From contig JAAMXP010001114.1 of the NCBI GenBank assembly GCA_019693395.1, forward strand, positions 1-28,617: DNA of 28,617 nucleotides, given 5' to 3'. Origin of the DNA: Ettlia oleoabundans. Taxonomy: Eukaryota > Chlorophyta > Chlorophyceae > Chlamydomonadales. Within the stretch, counting starts at the first letter, position 1; every line of letters begins with the position of its first letter. The notes under the pieces are model-generated. The model was given only the letters and a program-made list of their open reading frames with translations, was not told the origin of the DNA and did no database searches. Positions 21,414 to 28,617 of the stretch are shown here, one piece after another. The position numbers and the translations under genes are program-made.

Positions 21414-23509
21414 GGCTGCGCTGATTGGGCCACTGCATGGGAGCCACCGTCGCCTACTGCTGCACCAGCTGCCGCCGCTGCTGCTGCCGCTGCCGCCGCC
21501 ACCTGTCGGGCCTCTCTTGCCGCCTGGAGCTTAGGAAAATCCACCGGCAGGCACCGGCTCTTCGGCTCATAGGCACGATCCTGCACGGGTGGGAAGTCAG
21601 GCGGCCAAAGCTGGTGGCAAAACATGCAAGCCAGTTGCACGCGTGTTGCAGGCAGCAGGGGACCAACAATGGCACAGGACAGCATCAGAAGAAAGGACTG
21701 CCTGGTGACTGTGGTTCGTTTGGTGGGATACTCATCTGCTGACAGTGTTTGTTCCTATTTGTTGCTGATAGGTTTTGTCGCATAATCGCAGCACTGTGCG
21801 CAAGGCTATGCTCCGCTGGATGGGGGCACACCCACAAGCACAGCAAGGACAAATTTGCAGAGGCATTGCTGTTCTTTACAACACAACACAAGGAAGCAGG
21901 CAGCACAAGGCAGCCAGCGAATGGTGGAAGGGAGGCGAGCAGGCACCTTCTTGTCGAACATCCAAGCTGCATCATCGTGTGTGCCACGCCACAGCCTCAC
22001 GCTGGTGTGTGGGAACGACTCTGGTGGGTGATCCTGCACACTGGTTGCCACGCAGACTGATTAGCAGGAGCAGCCGTCAACACCTGGGCGAGGGCTTACA
22101 TCTATGCACTACAACGGATGCCTGACTGTTGTGGGGGAGGGCTGCTGCCAGGCGTGCAGCCAGCACTCCTGGCCATCCCTCCCAGCTGATGTGATCCGCG
22201 CCTGCCATCACAAACGTGCCACCGCACTGGAATGTACAGCCATGTTAAAGGCAGAGTAAGCGCAATGACAACAGGCACACACACTTGGCTGTAGTACCTT
22301 CACTTTGAAGTGGGTCCACTTGCACGTGACGTGGTCTGGGGTCACGTGGGTGGCCTTGGCTGCATAGTACACCTGGCATCAGCAGGACAGAGGAGAGCCG
22401 GGGTTACTGACTCAGGGGTCAAGGTGCGCGGCTGGAGGGTTTCCGGGAAGTAAAGCAAGCACAAGGGCAGGTGGGAGGGCGCGCATCCCATGCCTGGGCA
22501 AACCTAGCGCACTCACTTGGCACTCATCGGTGTAAGCCACCAACACCTGGTCTCCAACTTCCACAGGCAGCTGCAGCACGGCGTTTGGGTATGTGCATGC
22601 ATGTGATTGGGTGAAAGCGTCAGCACGTAAGCCTGCCCAGCATAGCAAGAGAGCGATGTGCAGTGCTACCATTCCTTGCTTATTGCCGCCACCCGTTCCG
22701 CTGCCAGCCGGCCTCTTGCTTCATTGCTCCCAGGAAGACCACTGCTGTGCTGCCATTACCTTGCTAGTGGAGTGTTTGTACTGCCCCTTGCCTTCGCTGG
22801 CGCAGAACCAGCAGACCCAGCCAGCCTGCAAGTGACCGGGCACAACTTCCATACCCGCTGCGGTACATTGCAGCAGAAGGGGGTCACGTGCAGCAAGGTG
22901 AGCTATGCATAGCTTGGGCAGACACAGACAGATGGTAGAAGTGGCAGCTCCAGACAGGCCTAACAGGATGGAAAATTGCCACCAAACAACGAAAAGGCTC
23001 CTAACGCGGGCACCCACAATGAGTAAGACTCTGCGGCTGCAGTGCACAGCAGTACGGTGAAGCAGCAGCAGCTAACTAGCCAGCAGCTTCCAGGCGGTCC
23101 CCCACCATAGCCGCAGCACTCGGGATGGAAGGCGTGGGGGCAGAGCTTGCAGCAGAGCAGCTGCCCAGGCCTCTCGCAAGCGCCTGCACCCAAGGGCGGG
23201 CAGTGCAATCCCTTGGCGGGCAAGCGGACGCACATGGGGGATATACCTCACTCCCTGTGTGCAGTTCTCTAACCTCCTTCTCTCAATGCAAGGAAACGTG
23301 TGACCTGCTCTAAAATGCGAAAAGTATGAACCCAGCCGACCACACGATCTCCAGATGCACAAGGAATGGGTGGAGAGCCGCTGGTGACGGCGGCACGGGG
23401 CGGCAGGGTTGGCGGTGGCCCAGCAATGGTGCTCACCGCAGCCGTTCAGCTTGCCGTCATCGCCTATCTGCAACCTTGAGCGTGTCTTGCTCCGCTTTTT
23501 GGCCGGCAT
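15544..23509 (-). CDS. Multidomain chromatin protein: PHD-like, Tudor-like, Myb, tandem Agenet
   Basis: Seventeen exons (minus): 23437-23509, 23106-23246, 22760-22857, 22517-22570, 22298-22372, 22113-22226, 21947-22033, 19507-21580, 19194-19347, 18858-18939, 18166-18573, 17951-18052, 17609-17654, 17366-17407, 17040-17140, 16719-16812, 15544-16364. All phases agree, giving about 1,521 aa. Order: basic N-terminus (MPAKKRSKTRSR); PHD-like finger (about 24-95, LLCCKLCPHAFHPEC ... GWVCWFC); Tudor-knot-like segment (about 106-185, VGDQVLVAYTDECQVYYAAK ... HISWEGW); a disordered Ala/Gln region to about 905 with NLS KKSKKKKEK; a telobox-type Myb (about 933-984, FRSSEEVDALISGVQRFGVN, then WEQVRQ and IRAKWRTM); an Agenet/Tudor pair (about 1130-1265, GEYVEVRAVEEDYRGAWF, REWVDL, VFFKDGWWRGEV, YDQVRP); and a Gln/Ala tail. 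Inference: a nuclear histone-mark reader that also binds DNA. The end of exon 6, the 5' splice site of exon 8 and the start of exon 9 have close alternatives. Confidence 0.84.
16441..16645. repeat. 46-47-bp tandem minisatellite in an intron
   Basis: Units begin GAGCAATGTGGGCAATACAG and start at 16441, 16488, 16534 and 16580, with a partial unit at 16626. They lie in intron 16365-16718 of the PHD/Agenet gene. The ends alternate between TTGAACTGAG and TTGAAAGGAG, so the array is really a two-unit repeat of about 92 bp. Confidence 0.85.
19077..19100. repeat. Perfect 10-bp inverted repeat in an intron
   Basis: CCAGGCCACA (19077-19086) and TGTGGCCTGG (19091-19100) form a perfect stem around a 4-nt loop. 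It lies in the intron that splits the Myb domain of the PHD/Agenet gene, about 95 nt from the 5' splice site. Confidence 0.7.
21370..21413 (-). repeat. CAG/CAA tract encoding polyglutamine
   Basis: An uninterrupted run of about fourteen Gln codons (CAG with a block of CAA) lies in exon 8 of the PHD/Agenet gene. Poly-Ala runs flank it at about 21145-21235 and 21451-21500. The CAA block interrupts pure CAG and should stabilise the length. Confidence 0.85.
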
Positions 23510-24035
23510 AGCTCCCTAGCCAACGTTCGTCAGCGGCATAGCTCCGTCTATTGCCCAGCTGCGCAAGGCGCTCAATATACCTCTCAATACATAGGTGGCA
23601 GGTGATTCACGTGTATAGCTCGCTCGCACAAGGCGCCTTGCTCCCCCGCTGCTCCGCCGCAGGGGAGCTCAACTTGTTTGCGGGCCAGCAATGGCTTTGT
23701 AATACCAGCAAGCTTGAGTCTACGGAAAGATGAGCTTATCAACAGTGTTTCGATCAAGCAGGCTGGCGGCGCAGATGCCGCCATCCCGGCAACCGCGTTG
23801 CATTGGACAACGCTGACAGGCCGCTCATGGCTGCAACCGAATCAAGCCATCTATTGAAGTCACTATCTCCTTCTGAATGCTGAGCAGCCCCTGGGTGCCT
23901 GAAGTTTATCAATCCTGCTCATTGGCTGAAAGGCATACAACCCAAACCAGCAACCCCAGCGCGCCTTTCTGTCAGCTGGTTGAAGAAATTCTGCTGAAGG
24001 CCCATGCCAACTCTGCATGTTGCAGTAAGAAATGC
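23125..24035. repeat. Segmental duplication, copy A (5' part and promoter of PHD/Agenet gene)
   Basis: This block matches 26610-27475 in the same order and orientation, with an offset of about 3.44-3.49 kb. Shared landmarks: GGGGGCAGAGCTTGCAGCAG (exon 2), CCAGCCGACCACACGA (intron 1), GCTCACCGCAG with CTTGCCGTCATCGCCTATCT (exon 1), and CTGCATGTTGCAGTAAGA near 24013-24030 (upstream). This copy is the intact one. Confidence 0.7.
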
Positions 24036-24492
24036 CACAATGACAAGCCTCAATCCATGAAAGCCTGGCTGTAAGACCCCGCCCACCCACCCACCCTGCC
24101 TGCGCAAATTTGACAGGGGCTCTCCATGGCGGTTAGTGCCAACTCCAGCAAGGGTTAGTGCCGTTGCAGCACCAGGGTGTGCCACCTCTGCAATGCCTCA
24201 AGGAGCTCAAAGATAGAAACGCCTTATAGGAGGGCAGCTGGGCCTGCTGCCTCCAGGCATCGTGCATGCGCAGCAGGCTGCTGCAAATGCTACGCGTTGG
24301 CGCGCTGCTGGCCGGCACGCTGCGGCGGCTGGGGAGGGCCTTGCAGTGGGCAAGGAAGGCCAGTGGGGCCTGACCCACCGGCTGTGCAGCAATTGCAGCT
24401 ACCTTTCCAATGACAGAGATAGCAAGCCGCAGCAGCAGGCGGCTGAGCCCGCTGGATGCAGGTGTGAGGCCCTCCTTCTCCACTACTTTGCT

Positions 24493-24497
24493 TTACA
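24493..24497 (-). promoter_or_regulatory. Candidate UGUAA poly(A) signal of the orphan secreted gene
   Basis: The minus strand reads TGTAA 217 nt after the orphan gene's stop and 8 nt beyond the 3' UTR hairpin. Motif and spacing fit a chlorophyte poly(A) signal. Confidence 0.5.
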
Positions 24498-24504
24498 AAA
24501 CGGA

Positions 24505-24526
24505 GTCTGTACAAGTATGTACAGAC
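24505..24526 (-). repeat. Perfect 9-bp hairpin in the orphan gene's 3' UTR
   Basis: GTCTGTACA (24505-24513) pairs perfectly with TGTACAGAC (24518-24526) around a 4-nt loop. It sits just before the candidate poly(A) signal in transcript order. Both arms contain UGUA. Confidence 0.65.
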
Positions 24527-24713
24527 AGGTACCGCAACCCCACCTCACTTTGCAGGGCTGACGGGGGTAATGCCAAGTGTGTTCTGGCCGCAAGCAGCAC
24601 TGAGTGTAAGCCTTAAAAGCTGTACAAACCCATCAAGACACTGGGTTTCTGCCAAACACTGGACCTTCAATAGTAGCAAGCAAGGCGAAGTGATGGGACT
24701 GCTGCCCTACTGC

Positions 24714-25993
24714 CTACTTCGCGGCACCACACTGGCCTTGGGTAGCATAGTACTGAGGGGCGACATCGTTGGGCGGAGGGATGCGATTGAGAGTGACGGC
24801 CTCATTTAGGTCCATGGGACAGACGGTCTCAGAAACGGCATAGAGGTAGATGCCGGTCTGTAGGTCAATACTGCCTACTTCGCACTGCGGTGGCAATAAA
24901 ACATTTGCGGTACGTGCAACCTCGCCTCAGCAACCGCAGGCTGGCAGCAAGAAGCAAGTTTGCTGCCCAGACCGAGCATGGACCACCCCAGTGACCAAGT
25001 GCCACTACCAGCAAGGCTGCTGCAAATGCACTGCTACCATGCACAGCTGGAGGCGTGCGCCTTGCTGAGGCTCAACTCACAAAAGTGGCGGTCTCCTCTG
25101 GGCCCTCAAAGGGAATGGTGCGTGTGTCAATCAGCGCCGTGTAGCCGCCTGCACAGGCCGGGATGTTTTTGAAATTTGCGAGTTGTGAAAATTCGCATGT
25201 TGTAAAAATTTGTGAAAATTTGCATGTTGAGAAGATTCGCAAAAGCAATTACGTTACCCAAGCCTCCGCTGCAGCTGCGGCACACAGCAAATTGCGCCTC
25301 ACCCGGCCCAAACACATCCTCGGCGCACTCCCAGGAGGTGTAGTTGCCTGCGCACAACAGCAAGCAGATGCGGGCATGCTTTGAGCGGCACTGTCAGCCG
25401 CAAGGGCAGGCACAGCACATCACATCCCAGGTGCTCCAATGGCTGTCCAACAGCCGCCAAACCGAGCCACCCAACCATGCTGCCAGCACAGCACGTGAAT
25501 TGCTCACCAAACTCAGCCACCAGGCGCCCGTCGAGATAGTAAACGAGCACGTACGCATCTTGGGTATCGAGAACAGTAGCAGGCGCGCCCTCCACCACGC
25601 CCCACCACATTCCTGGCGCCGCAGACGGGCCGCCGGGCTACAGCACACGTAAGGCAGGGATATGGGAGGCGAGAGGTGCCTGCTTAACCTCAAAGCAAAT
25701 GTACCCTTCAACCACAAGGATGCATCACTATAGGCTGTCCTACCAGCCTTGACTGCTCTCACAAACTGGCATGTACCGCGGCATCCTTGGACGGGCTGCT
25801 GAGTCTGCTACGTACCTTGGACAGCCCCTGTGCCGCGCTCAAGGGCAGCCCCTGCCAGCCGGCACCATGCATGTGCCCTCCTATGCTGCTGCCACACCTG
25901 GGCAAAGGAGTCTGGGAGCTGTGCCGTGGCAGAGCACACGACCGCTGCCAGGAAAATGGTGAGGAGCCAGGAGGAAGCCTTGGAAGCCATCAT
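24714..25993 (-). CDS. Secreted 188-aa protein, family not recognised
   Basis: Five exons (minus): 25816-25993, 25508-25612, 25303-25347, 25081-25148, 24714-24884. Every junction is GT-AG with matching phase (1, 1, 1, 0). Residues 1-24 are a clear signal peptide (SSWLLTIFLAAVVCSATA, cleavage probably before Q25). The mature part of about 164 residues has five cysteines (44, 102, 133, 154, 184), an N-glycosylation site (NYT, 96-98) and alternating hydrophobic segments such as DAYVLVYYLDGRLVAEF and GSIDLQTGIYLYAVSETVC, which suggest a beta-rich fold. No transmembrane helix, GPI signal or catalytic motif is seen. Two adjacent ATGs (25993, 25990) could start it. I know no family to assign. It lies between the two copies of the segmental duplication, upstream of and on the same strand as the PHD/Agenet gene. 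Confidence 0.84.
25163..25250. repeat. AT-rich imperfect tandem repeat in an intron
   Basis: In intron 25149-25302 of the orphan gene, TTGTGAAAATTCGCATGTTG is followed about 27 bp later by TTGTGAAAATTTGCATGTTG, with a partial third unit before them. The block is strikingly AT-rich against GC-rich flanks. Confidence 0.65.
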
Positions 25994-26212
25994 CAAGCCT
26001 TGGTAGGTGCTTCGCTCGTCCCTTGTTGCCAAAGCAAAGTAATTATGCGCCCCCTTGCCTTCACTGCAAAGTGTTTATGAGTTCTTTCTTCTTATATCAC
26101 AGCATTAACACGCTGACATGCTCGTCCTGCTGAAATCCCAAACTCTTGTACATCTGCTCGCCTGAGCCCGGCATGTTCCCAAACTGGCCAACCACCGCCG
26201 AGTGCCGGGCCG
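25994..26212. other. Short upstream region of the orphan secreted gene
   Basis: These roughly 220 bp separate the orphan gene's start codon from the first pseudogene fragment. They must hold its 5' UTR and core promoter. No clear TATA box is visible. Confidence 0.4.
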
Positions 26213-26961
26213 CCTGCCTTGAGCTTACCAAATCCACCGGCGGGCATCAGGTGTTTGGTTTTTAGGCACAGCACTGCGTAGGTGGGAGGGCAGGCGGGCA
26301 GGCTTTTCCTGATTTCGTTTACCAAACGGGAGGTGGTCTAAATGCAAGGAGGCCACTGCCGGCAAGCTGATCAGGGAACAGCCACACAACTTGGAGGAGC
26401 AGCAGGCTTGCAGGGAAGCTTTCCGTCAGGCTGGGCTGCAGCTAGTTGGTGGCCATGGCTGGCTGCCTTTTACAGCCGTGCACCGTGCAACATGCATGTC
26501 ATCGTCACTGGCCAGCAGGCCACGTCAGCAGCTGCTCAGCAGCGATACCGGCTGTGTGCTCCGTCCTTCAGGAAGTGGAGATTGCAGGTGCGCAGGCGCA
26601 AGACACATGAAAGATATGGGGGCAGAGCTTGCAGCAGAAGCAGCTGTATGCAGGGTGGGGCGGTATGTTCACGGCACAAGCGTGCGCACCGATGCCAGCA
26701 GCTTTTTGCTCCCTGTGCTGTATCTCCCAGCACTTGTACTCAATGCAACGTTTGACTTGCGCATATTACGATGGCAAACAATACATCCAGCCGACCACAC
26801 GAGCTCACGATGCTCAAGAATCAGGCTGCAGAAGTCACAAGGCGGCAGCCGGCGGCAGGGTTTACGGCGACCCCCAAAGGTGCTCACCGCAGCTGTCCAG
26901 CTTGCCGTCATCGCCTATCTTCCAGCCTTACTCGCTTCCTTCCAGGCTTTTTGGCCGTCAG
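26213..26961 (-). pseudogene. Decayed partial copy of the PHD/Agenet gene 5' end
   Basis: Three fragments of the intact gene occur in the same order and strand. At about 26213-26290 there is a copy of the start of exon 8 and its acceptor. At about 26610-26655 there is part of exon 2 (still reading CCKLCPH). At 26888-26961 there is exon 1 with its donor site (GCTCACCGCAG on plus). The copy is broken in several ways: the start ATG has become CTG, exon 1 carries one extra base (74 against 73 nt), and the exon 8 fragment has TAA where the intact gene has TAT. Exons 3-7 are missing or unrecognisable. The fragments are collinear with copy A, so this is a duplication followed by decay and internal loss, not an independent gene. 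Confidence 0.72.
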
Positions 26962-27475
26962 GTCCCTAACCAGCAACATCCCTTCGCTGCTCTGCTGCGC
27001 AAGCGCAATATGTCAGATATCTTGCGTCTAGCACACTCTCGCAGCTCATCCAGGTGTAATCAGCTCGCCTGCACAAGGCCCGCCGTTCTCCGGCACGGAG
27101 TCTTGCCGTAGGCCCGCTGCAGCTGATTGCGGGTCAGCAACCGCTTGAGAGCAAGCCGACCCTGGAAACCCGGAGTAGTCTATCAACAACCTTCCGCCAA
27201 ATCAGACAGGGCGGCGGCAGATGCCGCCACGCCGGCGTGCCCCGTTGTAGAAACGCCGAGCTACCCGCTCGTGGCTGCAACCCCAGCCATGAAGCCATTT
27301 GATCTATCATTTGTAGTGTCGAGTGGCAAGTGGTCCTGGGGTGTTTCACATCAGTCAATCCTCTTTATTGGTTCAAAAACATGCCCAACCAGCAATGCCA
27401 GCGCACCTTTATGTCAACGGGTTGGGCAAGGTTTGCTGAAGGGGCATGCCAACGCTGCATGTTGCAGTAAGAGAT
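26610..27475. repeat. Segmental duplication, copy B
   Basis: Diverged direct copy of 23125-24035, including the exon 2 and exon 1 fragments and the upstream region. The best-preserved upstream piece is CATGCCAACGCTGCATGTTG with the following CAGTAAGAGATGCCA, ending near 27475. An open frame of 229 codons (27127-27816, plus) crosses the copy boundary and is not called. Confidence 0.7.
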
Positions 27476-28033
27476 GCCAAGCTTTGGTCCCTGCCTGCCT
27501 TACTGTTTTGTCAAGCGTAGGCCAGCCCATCGTCCTGCGCTTAGCACAGCGAGCGATTAACGGTGCTCCGGCCACGCGTGCCCCACAGGGACTGGCCGAG
27601 CGGGCACTCTCTGCCCTCATCCTCAGACACTATATCTCAAAAATACCACCATACTTGCATCCTGTGGCCAGCACTTTGCCCAAACTTCATAGCCAAGGGC
27701 GGGCAGCCAGATCCACAAACTGCCATCCTGCGTTACTTGCTGCCACCATGCAAGCCGCAGAGCGCCTGGCTCGCCTGCATGCAATAGTGGTATTACCGGC
27801 AAACCACGGTTGCTAACAATTATGAAACGAAGGTGGCGCCTTGGTGAAGTGCACATGCCAATGGAATCCAACCTCCATTCGCAAATGCCACACCTTCCAG
27901 TTCACCTGCTACCAATGGAATTTCTACCATAACACCAGCTGGAAAGGAAGCTTGGAAAGGATTCGGCACCCTTTATTCCGCAGAAAAACATCTCAGTCCC
28001 ACCACTCTCCATTTGTTACCGACACATATCATC
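27476..28033. promoter_or_regulatory. Upstream region of the fasciclin gene
   Basis: About 560 bp between the end of the duplicated block and the FAS1 start codon. It presumably contains the FAS1 promoter and 5' UTR. I see no other gene or clear element. Confidence 0.45.
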
Positions 28034-28493
28034 ATGGCGGGCTTCAAGACCTTGGTGGCCTTTGCACTCGTCCTGGCCATCGCTGGCAATGCGGGTAAGG
28101 CGCTCACGGACGTGTGGAACCAGTATGCACCACAAAATCGCCTTGGTACACACATTGTGGTAGTCTGATGACTCGATGGGCGCCAGTATGGGGCTCGGGA
28201 ACGTGCGCCGCTGGTGCTTGCCTTTTTTGCCGTACGATCCAGTAGACGAACACCCTTTTTACTCCTTGCAGCTGCCGGCAAGAAGATGAAGAAGCCGGCT
28301 AGCGTGGCTGAGCTGGGTAAGCGGCTTTCACGGCAGAACTACTGTTGCTGCATGCGGCCGCCACTCACCTTCTGCACGGTTGGAAGCTGGTCAATACACT
28401 CATGTACTGATGGGTTACCTCCCTCTTTTCAACTTCAAATACCATGCAGTTATCAACTCCCCTAACTTCAGCATCCTTCTGGAGGCTGTCCAG
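28034..28493 (+). CDS. Secreted fasciclin (FAS1) domain protein, 5' part
   Basis: Three exons are visible: 28034-28094, 28272-28316 and 28450-28493, with GT-AG junctions in phase 1, 1 and 0. The gene runs off the right edge. The first 20 residues are a signal peptide (FKTLVAFALVLAIAGNA), then a short basic linker (AGKKMKKP). It continues as SVAELVINSPNFSILLEAVQ, the H1 start of a FAS1 domain (compare the general pattern of V...a...pdFS.L..AV). FAS1 proteins mediate cell-cell or cell-matrix adhesion; in Volvox, algal-CAM is an example. Only about 50 residues are seen, so number of domains and membrane anchor are unknown. No acceptable fourth exon lies before the window ends. Confidence 0.75.
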
Positions 28494-28617
28494 GTGAGTG
28501 CGGGGTGGGAGTGTTGGGGTGGCGTGCTGTTGACATGTGGCAACGACGTCGCACAGGCTGCCACTGCCTGCTGCCAGCCATAGCTTGTGTAGCCCCTTTG
28601 CCCCTCCCCCGCGCCCG

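Larger units (their letters stand above)
23510..24713. other. Upstream region of PHD/Agenet gene and 3' UTR of the orphan gene
   Basis: From 23510 to about 24035 lies the promoter/5' UTR of the PHD/Agenet gene, which belongs to the duplicated block. From 24713 down to about 24490 is the 3' UTR of the orphan secreted gene, with a hairpin and a UGUAA signal. Between them (24133-24483, minus) is an ATG-started open frame of 116 codons with no recognisable domain; I do not call it a gene. Confidence 0.5.

Noticed and set aside
24133..24483. 116-codon minus-strand ATG open frame
   Set aside because: No domain, signal peptide or partner exon; it lies between the orphan gene's 3' UTR and the PHD/Agenet promoter. 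Transcript data could reverse this.
27127..27816. 229-codon plus-strand open frame
   Set aside because: It crosses the edge of the decayed duplication, and the matching region in copy A does not stay open over the same length.

Overview
This window is nuclear DNA from a green alga (chlorophyte). The gene bodies are GC-rich, with many short spliced introns (mostly 70-570 nt, GT-AG). UGUAA, the usual chlorophyte poly(A) signal, lies behind several genes. A histone H3 gene ends in a stem-loop. The proteins carry algal low-complexity Pro, Ala, Gln and Gly runs, and a Pro-rich secreted wall-type protein is present. I cannot name the species. All gene models were spliced by hand: exons were joined only where splice sites and reading-frame phase agreed and the product read as a protein family.

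Layout, left to right. 1-305 (+): 3' part of a histone H3 gene, followed by a 6-bp/4-nt histone 3' stem-loop. 1212-3881 (-): a seven-exon secreted phytocystatin of 247 aa, with the C-terminal extension that carries the legumain-inhibitor motif SNSL. 4669-9388 (+): a ten-exon three-repeat Myb protein, divergent from the cystatin. 10079-14760 (+): a secreted PAN-like, Pro-rich, FN3-like wall or matrix protein with one unresolved junction near 11.4-11.7 kb. 15544-23509 (-): a seventeen-exon chromatin protein of about 1,521 aa with a PHD-like finger, a Tudor-knot-like segment, a long disordered Ala/Gln region, a telobox-type Myb domain, an Agenet/Tudor pair and a Gln-rich tail. 24714-25993 (-): a five-exon secreted 188-aa protein of no recognised family. 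26213-27475: a decayed partial copy of the 5' part and promoter of the PHD/Agenet gene. 28034 to the right edge (+): the first three exons of a secreted fasciclin (FAS1) protein.

Two themes stand out. Four of the seven genes encode secreted proteins (cystatin, wall protein, orphan, FAS1). The other three are nuclear or chromatin proteins (H3, Myb, PHD/Agenet). Nothing suggests an operon or a single pathway; this is ordinary eukaryotic gene order with convergent and divergent pairs. The most novel items are the domain architecture of the PHD-Myb-Agenet protein, the land-plant-type bifunctional cystatin in an alga, the orphan secreted protein, and the segmental duplication that flanks the orphan and left a pseudogene.
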